This document shows positions 42,860-54,430 of a stretch of 64,000 bases of DNA, in pieces. Within the stretch, counting starts at the first letter, position 1. Every line of letters begins with the position of its first letter. A program made the position numbers and the translations under genes. This stretch comes from Microglena sp. YARC (Eukaryota > Chlorophyta > Chlorophyceae > Chlamydomonadales > Chlamydomonadaceae): assembly GCA_022414725.1 (NCBI GenBank), contig CM039465.1, positions 43,136,265 to 43,200,264 of the forward strand, read 5' to 3'. The notes under the pieces were generated by a model that had not been told where the DNA came from, searched no databases, and was given only the letters and a program-made list of their open reading frames with translations.

Positions 42860-43600
42860 AACAGTTTGCAACTTACTTGAGGTCGGCGGGTCATCAACTT
42901 GAAGATGCACGAGAGATCATTTTGTTGGTGCCCAAGGTGGCCATAGACATCCAACACGCGCTTTTCCCTAGGTGAATAGATTACTTTCTGCCCGCAAACA
43001 CACCAACATGTGCCCTTTCAAGACGGCTCCCGTCATAACGCCAAGCACTCCTGACCCCACCAGGCCTTATCAGTTCAAGCTGATGAGAACCACTTAGCGC
43101 GCCTGAACAGAAAAAAAACAGTTTGTAACTTACTTGAGGTCAGCGGGGGCTCGTGCCAACTTGAAGATGACATACCAGGGGAGAGATGATGTTGGTGTCC
43201 AAGGTGGCGATGAGTCATGCCAACACCACTTGCCCTAGGTGATAGTGTCTGCCGTCTGTCGCAACACACAAACCAGTTACCGACTTACTTACTTTGAGGT
43301 CGGCGGGGTCTTCAAACTCAAAGATGCATGAGGAGATGATGTTGGTGCCTAAGGTGCGATGAGACAGTCCGACAGCACTTTGCCCTAGTGATAGTGTGTT
43401 CTGCCCGCAAACACACAAAACATGTGCCTTAAGACGGGGCTCCCGTCATACCAGTGTCAATTACTGAGCCGTTAGCCCTAGCAGAGCTATGATAGCGTCT
43501 GCCAGCTAAAAATTAAACCAGTTTGCAACTTACTGAGTCGCCGATCATCCAACTTGAAGATGCACGAGGAGATCATGTTGGAAAGTGCACAACAAGCCCG
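42860..43600 (-). pseudogene. Four diverged copies of exon 1 of the unrecognised - strand gene
   Basis: Copies around 42880-42985, 43125-43250, 43287-43400 and 43525-43600. The clearest (43293-43400) reads GQSAVGLSHRTLGTNIISSC then IFEFEDPADLK, ending AAA|GTAAGT. The others end CTCAA|GTAAGT, the phase that joins exon 2. Each has at least one frame-disturbing difference, so the functional copy is uncertain. The spacing is 190-240 bp. Spacers contain TTTGCGGGCAGAA and GGGAGCCCCGTCTTAAGGCA-like sequence on the - strand. Confidence 0.55.
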
Positions 43601-45595
43601 AACCTGTGCCAGTACAGGCAAGGCTCGCGAACAGCAGGGGTCAAGCAAGACCCCTCCTTTATGCTACTGACTGCACCACTTGCAACAGTCGGAAAGCCTA
43701 CAGGCAGCGTCCATGTCACCACCAGCTGAAACATTCTGCAACGGGTGATCAGTGGGATTGAGCCCCATGGGGGGTATGGCCTTTAGGGTTGTGATCAGTG
43801 CCTTTGGCTTGGTTTGAATTGTGTGTAATTGGGTGGTAAAATGCGGATGTCATTGGGCCTCTTAAATTAAGGGGTGCCATTGTGAGACGCTAGTACATTC
43901 GTGAATCATGTTGCGGTGTATTGGTTGAAGCGGAAAGGGTGTAATTCGGGCGGTGAAGTCGGTTAGTTATCGTGAGATGACAGTGAGGTGGAACGCAGGA
44001 GGGGGCCCACCATCTCTTTCATGCTCTGCTCGACCACTGCCAAACACAGCTAGAAGTGGATTGGGGTGGAGGTTGTATTGGAGGTGTGGATTAGTGGGTG
44101 GGTTGGTTGGGTGTATTGGCGTTAACTTGGGCTGATGATGGATTGGGTGGGTCGGGGTTGCGTTTGCATTGGGTGGGGTGAGTGGGGTGGTGAAGGTTGG
44201 GGCTGGAGAAGGTGTTAAGTAGGGGGGTATAGGGGTAGGTGGAGGTGGGATTTATGGTGTGTTTGTGTGTTTGGGGTGGGGGGCGGTGGGGGGGTCCGAG
44301 GAGGGAGTTACAGAGCGGTGGAGTGTGTGTGTGTATGTGTGGGTGGGTGGCGTGGGTGGTGGGGTGGGTGGGGGGGGGGGGAGGGAGGTGGGTGCAATAC
44401 CGTGCTATTGATAAGGCGTCCATGTAATGGACCACTAAAACACTCTGAAGGGAATTGTGTACGGTGGGGTGTGGATTGGGCTGGATTATATTGTTGGTGA
44501 GGATGAGAGTGGGGGTTGAGGATTGTGGCTAGCATCGGTATATGGTGGAGCGGAACCTCGGGCAGTTTGTTCTTTTACAGTGATGCGTCGCACATTTGTG
44601 TCACCATTCGCGTTGTCGCCTTCAGTTGTCGCCATTTGAGTTGTCGCATGGCGACTGAATGGGTCTGGCAAACTTGTCAGAAAATGGCTTCTGTCGCCTA
44701 CTGAGCATACGCGGAGGTCATTGGCTATGGCCTTCAGCGCCCACCATCGCCCATTACCCTGGGGGCTCGGGGGTTCGGGGGGCCAGCATTATTGCACTGG
44801 GGTTGCCACCGAGTCGCTCAATTTATGACGCGTCGCGACGCACATAAAAAAGCAGGTGGTGGGTATTCAATGTATGGGTTAGCATAAAAAAAAGATCATG
44901 GGAAGATGTGGCGCCTCAAGGTTTTGTTTATAGCTCTCAACGGATGATTTGGATTCTTTGATATTTGGGAGCTTCATATTTGGAGCTTCATATTTGGAGC
45001 TTCATATTTCGAATCAAGTCATATTTTTCATACTTTCATACCTTTTCAACCTTCACTTACTTTTCCATACCTTTTCATACCTCAGAATTTCTGATAGAAC
45101 AAAAATCCGAGATCCTATGGGAGAATTTTTGAGTTTTGCATGATTTAAAATCAACCGCTAGAATTGCCTTTTAAGGAAATGGCATCCAAGTATCTTCATG
45201 GTGTAGCACATGTGTGCTCCTTCTAGACGCTGGGGTGCTTACAAGCAGCTTGTTTCGACCCCTCGGAATCGTGTAGTATTCCCAAAATAGCAAGAACGGG
45301 GCAATGAAGACACTTGTAGTTACACTCAGTCAAAGCTTGTTGGCCACGACCTGCTTTGGGTGATATGCTTTACTACTCACAATTATTAATAATCTTAAAA
45401 ATTAATATATCTCATAGGTGTACTAAAAATAATATTCTATCTCAGTTATATATATAATAATTTAAAATAAATTAATACTTCAAAAAAATAATATTAACCT
45501 AATATAATGCTTACGATTAAGATGGAGGTCAAAAAAGCTTCAAGTAGAACTCCCACTACTTTATGCGTTCATTTCGGGATCAATGTATGTTTCAT
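43600..45595. other. Sparse intergenic DNA
   Basis: No supported gene. Includes a GGGTG-rich stretch (44090-44400), a TCATATTTGGAGCT triplicate at 44968-45008, and AT-rich sequence at 45380-45510. The short ORFs have no domains. Confidence 0.5.
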
Positions 45596-45695
45596 ATTTA
45601 CAGCCTCTTGCCTATCCGGATTGTGGGGCAAGTCCCTTTAGCCTGCCTGGGACGTTAGCTCGCCTCGACTGCTTAGGCATACATACATACCCCAC
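45596..45695 (+). mobile_element. Truncated SINE-like family A, copy 6
   Basis: TTGGGGCAAGTCCCTTTAGCC and ACTGCTTAGGCATACATACAT match the 3' half and (ACAT)n tail of the family; the 5' half is absent. Confidence 0.5.
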
Positions 45696-45779
45696 AAGAA
45701 CCACCTTCAGAATATAAAGCCTAGTTGGCCTCACCTGCAAGCCTGGCCAGCTATCATCGTGAATAGGAATTAATACTGG

Positions 45780-46190
45780 TACCGGAGCGTTGCACCATTC
45801 AATGATTTGTTATGTGTTGTGTTTATGTGTGTGTGTGTGTGTGTGGTGTGTGTATGGTGTGGTGTGTTTGTGTGTGGTGTATGTTACAAGCTGGAAATCT
45901 TACCTTAGCCTGTGGCCAGCATGTAGAGTCATGTGTAGGAATTAATATGGCAGTTAAGTTTCCTTTATAGAGAGGTGCACCGTTCAATGTTTCGTGTATG
46001 TGTTGGATGTGGTGTGAGAGTGCTGTAAGTAAAATGTGTGTGTGTGTTTGTTACAACGCTGGGCCGGATCACCTCTGCCTGACAGCACGCAGGTATATCA
46101 TCTGTCGTAGGTAGCTGGAAGGCGGCGTGTTCTCTGGGTGGATGAGTCAATCACATCCTGCATAGTCATGGTATGTATATTAATGGGAGG
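45780..46190. repeat. Tandem pair of ~180-bp blocks
   Basis: AGGAATTAATA..GG...T..G, followed by GTGCACC.TTCAATG.TT..TGT and TG runs, occurs near 45763 and 45937. Non-coding. Confidence 0.45.
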
Positions 46191-46419
46191 AAGATGGCGG
46201 AGGAGGAAGACAGGAGGGAGGAGGAGGGATTGGGATAGGAGCAGGGAGGGAGGGGAGGGAGGCACCATTACGAATTAAGACTAGATACACAGATTTGAAT
46301 TTAGAGACGTGGAGGCCATATTATAGTTAAAATGGAGCATGACTACTGTAATGTAGGAGGGGAAGCATTTAAAAATCTAGAATAGAGAGGGCGAAATTTA
46401 AAATAGAGATAGAAGAGGG

Positions 46420-47460
46420 AACACGGCGAAATTAAAAAAATATTAGGGAGGGGCACCATTTCATATATAAGAGGGAGCATATAATAGTAAGTTCATGATT
46501 TAGTTGATGAATGTACTGAACTTTAATGTTAGAAAGAGAGCAGGGGCAGCATTTATTATATAGAGAGGGGAATTATGATAATATATAGATGCGTGGTGCT
46601 CTTTCGAGTTTACCATAGTGCACAGGGAACATGATTAATTAGCAATTGAGGTCACCATGTAATATATATAGAGAGGGGCACTATGTAATATATAGTGGGG
46701 TGCTCTATACAGTTTATAGTAGGAGAACATCGATTAGATTAGCAATGGAGAGGTCCACCATGTAATATATTAACGAGGACACTATGTAATATAATAAAAA
46801 GATGGGAGTGTTCTCTCACCAATTATATTAGTGGGGAACATGATCTCTAGTTAGCAATGAGGTCACCAATGGTAATATAAGAGAGGGGCACTATGCAATA
46901 TATAGAGTGGGGGTTCTTTCAGTTTATATAAGTGGGGAACATGCATTTAGTTAGCAACTGGGGTCACCATGTAATATATAGAAGAGGGGCTACTATGTCA
47001 ATCGTATAGAGTGGGGACTGTCTTCAGTTATGGTGTGGAACAATACGATTAGTTAGCAATGGGCGTCACCATTAAAATCAATATAGAGAGGGGCATTCAT
47101 GTAATGCTATAGAGTGGGGTGTTGCACTTAGGTGAGGGAACATGATAATTAAAGTTAGCAATGGGTCACATTAATATATGGAGTCGAGACGGACAGTAGT
47201 AAAATGTACTAGAAGTGGGGTGATTCTTCAGTTTGTCGGATGTGACATGATTTAGTTAGGCAAATGCCGGTCACCATGAATATATAGATGCAGGTCACCA
47301 TGTATGATATAGTAGTGGGGTGATTGATTACAGTTGGGGGGCATGATTTTACGTTAATAATGCTAGGCATCATTAAATAAAGGAGAGCGGCCACCCATTT
47401 CTGATTAATAGCGGGGGAACAACTAGAATATAAAGTGGGGGGGCTGTCAGCAACATACAC
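46420..47460. repeat. ~100-bp tandem repeat with very noisy copies
   Basis: Roughly nine to ten units of GGTCACCATGTAATATATAG, AGAGGGGCACTATGTAATAT, AGTGGGGTGCTCTTTCAGTT and ATAGTGGGGAACATGATTAG. Indels are scattered at nearly every position. The error pattern and the nearby gap suggest unpolished long-read sequence more than biological divergence. Confidence 0.7.
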
Positions 47461-47795
47461 ACATACTATTCATCAACCCCATTCAGCCCCATTGCGATAC
47501 CCTGGACTGCAACAACAACACACACACTTAATCAGACATTAGCCCATTGGCGGCGTCTACCACTGCGACTGCGAACAAACCACACACACTGTCATCCAGA
47601 CCCCCATCTAGCCCATTGGGCCTACCCCTGGACTGCAACAAACACACACCCACTTCCTCAGACCCCACTTAGCCCATGGTCTACCCCTGGACCCTGACAA
47701 CACACACACACAACTTCACTCCAGAATTAGCCATGGCGTCTACCTCCTGCGACATATGAAACAACACACACACCACACAACAACAACAACAACAA
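47461..47795. repeat. Noisy ~75-bp repeat at the gap edge
   Basis: Units with ATTAGCCCATTGGCGTCTAC, CCCTGGACTGCAACAACACA and CACACTT.ATC.AGACCC, four to five copies, ending in (CAA)n at the N block. Confidence 0.7.
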
Positions 47796-48795
47796 NNNNN
47801 NNNNNNNNNNNNNNNNNNNNNNNNNNNNNNNNNNNNNNNNNNNNNNNNNNNNNNNNNNNNNNNNNNNNNNNNNNNNNNNNNNNNNNNNNNNNNNNNNNNN
47901 NNNNNNNNNNNNNNNNNNNNNNNNNNNNNNNNNNNNNNNNNNNNNNNNNNNNNNNNNNNNNNNNNNNNNNNNNNNNNNNNNNNNNNNNNNNNNNNNNNNN
48001 NNNNNNNNNNNNNNNNNNNNNNNNNNNNNNNNNNNNNNNNNNNNNNNNNNNNNNNNNNNNNNNNNNNNNNNNNNNNNNNNNNNNNNNNNNNNNNNNNNNN
48101 NNNNNNNNNNNNNNNNNNNNNNNNNNNNNNNNNNNNNNNNNNNNNNNNNNNNNNNNNNNNNNNNNNNNNNNNNNNNNNNNNNNNNNNNNNNNNNNNNNNN
48201 NNNNNNNNNNNNNNNNNNNNNNNNNNNNNNNNNNNNNNNNNNNNNNNNNNNNNNNNNNNNNNNNNNNNNNNNNNNNNNNNNNNNNNNNNNNNNNNNNNNN
48301 NNNNNNNNNNNNNNNNNNNNNNNNNNNNNNNNNNNNNNNNNNNNNNNNNNNNNNNNNNNNNNNNNNNNNNNNNNNNNNNNNNNNNNNNNNNNNNNNNNNN
48401 NNNNNNNNNNNNNNNNNNNNNNNNNNNNNNNNNNNNNNNNNNNNNNNNNNNNNNNNNNNNNNNNNNNNNNNNNNNNNNNNNNNNNNNNNNNNNNNNNNNN
48501 NNNNNNNNNNNNNNNNNNNNNNNNNNNNNNNNNNNNNNNNNNNNNNNNNNNNNNNNNNNNNNNNNNNNNNNNNNNNNNNNNNNNNNNNNNNNNNNNNNNN
48601 NNNNNNNNNNNNNNNNNNNNNNNNNNNNNNNNNNNNNNNNNNNNNNNNNNNNNNNNNNNNNNNNNNNNNNNNNNNNNNNNNNNNNNNNNNNNNNNNNNNN
48701 NNNNNNNNNNNNNNNNNNNNNNNNNNNNNNNNNNNNNNNNNNNNNNNNNNNNNNNNNNNNNNNNNNNNNNNNNNNNNNNNNNNNNNNNNNNNNNN
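47796..48795. other. Assembly gap of 1000 N
   Basis: Exactly 1000 undetermined bases, a conventional scaffold-gap size. Frames reported across it are artefacts. Confidence 1.
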
Positions 48796-50160
48796 TGTAG
48801 TCAGCCCCTGGTGAGCGCAGCCTAGGCAGAAAGGGCCATTGATAGACAGCAGGAGTGTAAAGCACACGCCTGGGGGGGGGGGGGGAGGGGGGGGGGACGA
48901 ATCACGAACCCCTAAATCCTCACTCCCCTGTAGCCACCCCCATTGTGAGGAGGCCTGGGCAGCAAGGGCATATAAAAATAAAATGAAAAACGTGTTATAC
49001 ATATATATATACCCCTACCACTGACCCCATACCCCCCCACACACACACACCCCACCCACCCCACCCCCTGTAGTCACTCCCATAGTGAAGAGCCTAGGCA
49101 GCAAGGGCATATACAAATAATAAGAAGGAAAAAGAAAAAGAAAAAAAAATATATAAATATATATTACACACAAATATCATGTCAACCCTAACCATATATA
49201 GGTATTATATATTATAGCACCTATACACACATATACATAAAAACCCTAACACTGACCCCTACCCCCCCACACACCCCCTGCTAGTCACCCCCATCGTGAG
49301 GAGCCTAGGCAGGCAAGGCATCGATGCCAATACTATTACACACTGCCTAGTCGGCCGCTGCGGCAGTGTGGGCATTCTATGCTGGTAGGTTGTGGGCAGC
49401 ATTGTTTTTTAATCTTGTAAACGTGATTGTATAAATTTAAACAATTTTTCACCACTATAAAAAGCACAAAGATAGAAAGCAAGGGCATGTGCACCTTTGG
49501 TTTTTTTAATTTGAATGGATCTAAAGATAAAAACGAAGAAAAAGCAAGGGCCATAGGACACTAGGAGGTGTAAGCGCACTGTATGTGGGCCGCTGCGGTA
49601 GTGTGGGCATCTATGCTGGTATGGTGGGCAGCAGATTTTTGAGTTTAATGGGTTTTCACCCTCACCACACACCACCACAACCACCACCCCCTACGCACAC
49701 AAAAACACATTCACACTCACACATACACACACAAATACACACACACCATACAAAGCAAGAGCATCAACACTGAGAGTTTAAGCACACTGCCTGTGGCCGC
49801 TGCGCAGTGTGGGCATTGCTATGCTGTTGGTTGTGCGGCAGCTTTCATGTTTAATTAATGTTTAATTAATGTGTTTAATTAATGTTGTAATTAATGTAAA
49901 TTAATGTTTAAATAAATGTTTAATTAATTTGAAAGGATTTCACCCCCACCACCACACACACACACACATTGCACATACACGCACAGAACACACACACCCA
50001 TACAAAGCAAGAGGCATAGACACTAGGAGTGTAAGCGCACTAGTATGTGGCGCTAGTAGGTTGGTGGGCCAAGCTTGGAATGAATAATTGAACGGATTTA
50101 TAATTTAAATAATTTTCGCCACTAAAAAAAAAACACCAAAGATAGAAAGCAGGAGGCATT
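48796..50160 (+). repeat. Diverged tandem units upstream of the 50410 exon
   Basis: Blocks of 200-250 bp repeat GTGAGGAGCCTAGGCAG.AAGGGCAT (48930, 49085, 49290) and GTAAGCGCACTG..TGTGGGC.GCTGCG, AGTGTGGGCATTCTATGCTGG (49345, 49570, 49775, 50030). The latter match the right part of the exon at 50410-50619 and its donor-like GTAAGCGC. Poly(CA), C-runs and TTTAATTAATG repeats lie between. Confidence 0.55.
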
Positions 50161-50167
50161 GTGCACC

Positions 50168-50365
50168 AGGGCTTACTTCAAAGCCAATGGCCAGACGCTT
50201 TTAGCGCACTGAAAACAAAAACAACTGCGCTTTGTAGTGCAGAAAGCGCCAAAAAATGCTTGCTGCGCCCACAGGGAGTTGGCAAAACAACTGCGCTTAA
50301 AGTGCTGAGCGGGGTCAAAAAGTCAGGCGCTCAAAAGCGCAAAAGCGCACGCTTTGAGTAAACCT
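50168..50365. mobile_element. GCGC-rich MITE (family B), copy 2
   Basis: Ends AGGGCTTACTTCAAAG / CTTTGAGTAAACCT are imperfect inverted repeats. The interior has TTTTAGCGCACTGAAAACAA, GCTGCGCCCACAGGG and AAAAGCGC as in the other copies. It belongs to the longer subfamily with 60165. Confidence 0.7.
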
Positions 50366-50409
50366 GCGTGTGGAATGTTGCAAAAATAACCATGTTTATT
50401 TTGCTGCAG

Positions 50410-50619
50410 GTGTGGATAAGAACACCAGTTGCAACTGAGAGGTTCCGGAAAGCCAAGGGCTATGTGCACCTGTGCCTGTTTAACTTGAATGGATATAAAA
50501 AGTATCAAGCGAAAGAAAAAGCAAGGGCTACATCAGACACCAAGAGTGGTAAGCGCACCTGTAACTGTGTCGATGCTTCAGCTGTTTGTGGGCCTTGCTA
50601 CTGGTCTCTGGTTGGATAG
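50410..50619 (+). CDS. Putative exon or 3' terminal exon of an unrecognised gene
   Basis: A strong acceptor TTTATTTTGCTGCAG precedes GTGTGGATAAGAACACC. The frame reads VWIRTPVATERFRKAKGYVH, LCLFNLNGYKKYQAKEKARA, TSDTKSGKRTCNCVDASAVC and GPCYWSLVG to TAG. A donor-like GTGGTAAGCGC occurs within it after DTKS, so it could instead end there and splice on. Partial copies occur upstream (48.9-50.1 kb) and downstream (50.76-51.2 kb). The strand is the same as the plastid membrane-protein gene, but no phase link was established. Family unknown. Confidence 0.45.
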   Translation: MWIRTPVATERFRKAKGYVHLCLFNLNGYKKYQAKEKARATSDTKSGKRTCNCVDASAVCGPCYWSLVG

Positions 50620-50639
50620 GCTTGGGATTGGTCAGCTTT

Positions 50640-51330
50640 GTCTATTTTTGAAACAGTATGTTAATATTTGTTGTACTTAAATACTTGATGTAACTATTAG
50701 GCTCCCCCCCATCCCGCCTCCCACCTACAATCTCTTCATCCACACCACACAACAACACACACTATATAAAGAAAGGGTTCAGGTGTGTTGGGAATTCACT
50801 TGTGCCTGCCTGTTGGCCGCGATTTCGCGCACTCTGCAGACTGGCAAGTGTGGGCCTTGTTATGCTGAGTCAGGCTTGGTGTGGCAGCATTGATTTTTGA
50901 TTAATTTAGTAAATGGAAAATTTCACTTGGCCACCACAACAACACCACCTCGGTGATACAGCAGCCGACCAACCAGCCACGACGCAAACTCAATGAGCTC
51001 AAAACACATCTCACACTCACACAACATCCTACTACACATCAAAACACTAACACACCATACAAAGCAAGAGCATGCAACACCTGAGGAGTTTAAGCAACAG
51101 CGAGGCTTCCTCTGTATGCTAGGCCGCAAGATCCAGCCTGTGTGGGCCTTCTATGCTGTTGGTTGGTTGGGAGTGCCTCAGCTTTCATTTGTAATTAATG
51201 TTAAATGTAATTTGAATGGATTCGTACACCCCGCCCCCAACACATCACAACATGAATACCCGGCACGCCACACACAAATGCACACTAAATACATCACAAA
51301 CACATAACATAGAAGAGAAAGGGTCAGCTT
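50640..51330 (+). repeat. Downstream diverged copies of the 50410 exon region
   Basis: Around 50800-50890 and 51060-51230, words TGTGGGCCTTCTATGCTG, CAGCTTTCATTTGTAATTAATG and ACAAAGCAAGAGCAT recur among CA-rich spacers. A decayed copy keeps the frame QPVWAFYAVGWLGVPQLSF. Confidence 0.45.
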
Positions 51331-52203
51331 GATCTCTTGGGGATGCTGAGCGTGCCACGCCACTGACGCCGCACGCCCCCCCTGCAGAAAACACATCTAG
51401 CCATACGCCGTACTTTTTACACCCCCACCAGCTCACACCATTCTGCACCCTACCGGGATCCACCATACCCAGTTATACAATGTTATATCATGTTCCCTAT
51501 CGCATATGCTTGCCCGGGCCCCTGTGTTTCCCCTTCCCTCTTTCGCCACCCCCCAAGAGATAGCACCACCACACTCACAGTACGCACAACTATCCCCCCC
51601 TACCACCACCACCGCAGCAGATTGACATAGGAGTTCATGCGTGCATAATGTCTCGTCTCTGCACCCCGTAGCGCACATCCCTGTGCTCTAAAGACACAAA
51701 CAAAAGACATCAACCCGCCACGCCCTCACCAGGCACAAGTTACAATGATATCTCATGACCCCCCTTCTTCTCCCGCCCACACACACACACAACACACACA
51801 CCACCGCTCTCCACCCCCAAACCCTCTCACGACCACAACACCCGACAAAGGTTGCATGATTACATGTGACCCCCACCCGCCAAGCCAGCACACACACACA
51901 CGACAAGTATGTGGGGACACACACCCTCTCTCATACCACCAAAAAACGCCCAACCCTACCCCATATCACCCCATACAAGTGACTACAACAACACCAATGC
52001 CCTCTACCACCAACTCAATACACCACCCCCCACCCCTCCACCGCACCCACCCTCACCACTTATATTGCGTACATACTATTGTTGCTGTCACAAGCTCCCC
52101 GGCGTCATCCAGACCCCCACCTCCCCCCACCCCCCCCACACACACCCCACCCCACCCACACACACACTCACCCACCATCCCCCCCTCCCCCCACCCCCAC
52201 CAG
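51331..52203. repeat. CA- and C-rich intergenic or intronic sequence
   Basis: Low-complexity (CACAC)n and CCCACC tracts up to the first exon-edge copy at 52204. No ORF with a domain. Confidence 0.7.
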
Positions 52204-53150
52204 GTTACATGGCATACATTATCTTTTGTCAACTGCCCCCGGGTTTCCCTGTGCCCACCACCACCAACCATCACCGACCACACACACAACACACTCGCAC
52301 ACACACATATGCCACGCACCCCACCCCCTACCCCACCCCACCCCCACCAGAGGTTACATGGCGTACATTATGTTTTTCGCCAACTGCCCCGGGCTCCCTG
52401 TGTTCCAGACCCCCCCCCCCACCACCACCACCACCACACCCTCTCTAACACACACGCACACACAACATATGCACACAACCACCATCCCCCTCCCCCCCAC
52501 CCCCCAAGCCCCCCCACCCTGACCCCCACCAGGTTACATGGCATACATTATGTTTTGTCAACTGCCCCCGGCTCCTGTGCCCCCCCCCCACCCAAGAGAT
52601 CCCCCCCACCCCGAGCCCACCACCACACACACACACACTCTCACACACACACATTATCTTTGAAACACGCACCCCACCCCTACCCCACCCCACCCCCACC
52701 AGGTTACATGGCGCGTACATTATCTCATTTTTCTCTTGTCAACTGCCCCCCTACGGGCTCCTCTGTGTTCCAGACCCCCCACCTTTGTCTTACCACCACA
52801 CTCTCACACACAACACACACGACGCACACACACATATGCACACCCACCATCCCCCTCCCCCCCCCGCCTCCCCACCACCCCACCAGGGCCACCAAAACCC
52901 CCACCAGCGTTACATGGCATATTTTTCATTAATGTTCCCCCTGTCAACTGCCCCTCTTGGCTCCTGTGTGACCCCCCCCCCCCCCTATCTTCCCAGAAAC
53001 ACACAGAATTACATAGAGACCACCACCACCACCACCACACTCACACACTCCACACACACACGCACATATGCAACACAACATATGGACGTCACAATTGCAC
53101 TCACCACCATCCCTACCACCACCCACCCACCCCTACCCCACCCCCACCAG
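52204..53150 (+). pseudogene. Five tandem 5'-edge copies of plastid membrane-protein exon A
   Basis: Copies begin at about 52204, 52353, 52533, 52703 and 52909. Four keep the acceptor CCCCCACCAG|GTTACATGG.; the fifth has CACCAGCGTTACATGG. Each retains about 60 bases corresponding to YMAYIMF..NCPGLPVFQTPP, then falls into (CA)n and (CCCCACC)n. None retains the right part of the exon (EVLSEILNES...). All precede the intact exon at 53151. Confidence 0.82.
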
Positions 53151-53304
53151 GTTACATGGCGTACATTATGTTCTCGTCAACTGCTCCCGGGCTCCCTGTG
53201 TTCCAGACCCCCCCTGAGGTTTTGTCTGAGATTCTGAACGAGTCAGTCAACTTCTTCTATGTCAATGTTGGGCTCAATGCTCTTGGCATCACACTCATAC
53301 CCAG
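53151..53304 (+). CDS. Plastid-type membrane protein of unknown function, exon A
   Basis: A 154-nt exon after CCCCACCCCCACCAG, read GYMAYIMFSSTAPGLPVFQT, PPEVLSEILNESVNFFYVNV, GLNALGITLIP. It ends in phase 2 at CCCAG|GTCTGTG. Joining to exon B at 56511 restores a Ser codon and the continuous sequence LIPS-FAENPVSEAVFN. In plant and algal homologues as I know the family, a segment like this (ending ..LNFFF..P) precedes an NPV.E..FN motif. The exon begins GT directly after AG. N-terminal exons, including any plastid transit peptide, were not found upstream. Confidence 0.72.
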
Positions 53305-53361
53305 GTCTGTGGGGGTTAGGGTGGGGGGAGTGTGTGTAGGGGGGGGGGATGGGTAGGGGGG

Positions 53362-53458
53362 AGATTCTGAACGAGTCTGTCAACTTCTTCTATGTCAAAA
53401 ACTGTTGGGTCTCAATGCCCTTGGCATCACACTCATGTCCGCCGCAGGTCTGCGAGAG
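53362..53458 (+). pseudogene. 3'-edge copy of exon A
   Basis: Repeats EILNESVNFFYV and LNALGITLM with an inserted AAAACT that breaks frame, then CCGCCGCAG|GTCTGCG. It lies downstream of the intact exon, opposite in edge type to the upstream copies. Confidence 0.75.
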
Positions 53459-53566
53459 GGTGGGTATGAGGTTGAGGTTGAGTGTGAGGGGGTGGGGGGG
53501 TGGGGGGTGGGGGGGAGGACGAGGGGAGGACGAGGGTGTGTGGTGGTGGTGTGTTGTGTGTGTGTG

Positions 53567-53603
<37 letters not shown>

Positions 53604-54430
53604 CTATAGAATTCTTGGCCAGGCTCATGCGAGCAAATCTGGCTAGTGTGATGTTGCCGCCAATCTGGTGGAGTGGGGTGGGTGTAATGTGTGTGTATGT
53701 GTATGTGTGTGGGTGGTGGGTGGGTGGGGCTATAGATTCTGCATGAGTCCAGCAACTTCTTCTAATCCTTCATCCTTCATCCCTAAACCCTAAACCAAAG
53801 CTTCAACATCCCCAGGTATGTGTGAGGCTGTGTAGGAAGATGGGTGGTGGGTGTAGGAGGGTGCGCGTGTGTGGGTGTGTGTTTGTGTTTGTGGGTGTGG
53901 GGGGGGTATTGATTGCCCCCCGTCCATGGGTAGCGACTTCAGTACATCAGGTGTACTGCCGGAGGATCAAATCGGGCGAGCAAATCAGAGGAGCAAATCA
54001 GAGGAGCAAAATGGATGGGCTGCAAGCCCTAAGGATTCAGCCTGCAAAATTGCGTGCGCCCCACGCCAACTGTATATGAGCACTCACATCACGTCGTATC
54101 CGAGGCAGGTGTAAGACAGGTTGCATAGGCAGACACGTCACGTCACGTCGTACCTAGTCACGTCACGTCGCGTCACGTCACGTAGGGCAGTCACGTCACG
54201 TCGCGTCACGTCACGTAGGGCAGTCACGTCACGTCGTACCTAGTCACGTCACGTCACGTTGGGCAGTCACGTCACGTCACGTCGCACCAAAGGCTGTCAC
54301 GCCCTTGTTCTGCTTGAGTCAAACAACTTCTTCGAACCCTAAATCTTTCACCCTAAACCCTGAACCCTGAACCCTAAACCAAAACTTAAATATACCCAGG
54401 TGTGTAGGAGAGTGTGTTGCGCACAGTATA
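53459..54430. repeat. G-runs, TG tracts and CACGT minisatellite
   Basis: A G run of about 34 at 53570-53603. At 54134-54290 there is a minisatellite of TCACGTCACGTCGCGTCACG with GTAGGGCAG, whose ACGT core is self-complementary. Short CCCTAAACC telomere-like words flank it (53775-53800, 54340-54380). Intronic if exons A and B are joined. Confidence 0.75.

Noticed and set aside
47681..49002. Long ORFs spanning 47.7-49.0 kb
   Set aside because: Almost entirely undetermined N bases; artefact of the assembly gap.
51745..53356. Several 80-400-codon ORFs rich in Pro, His and Thr
   Set aside because: They translate CA- and C-rich intronic repeats; only the short stretches matching exon A have coding character.
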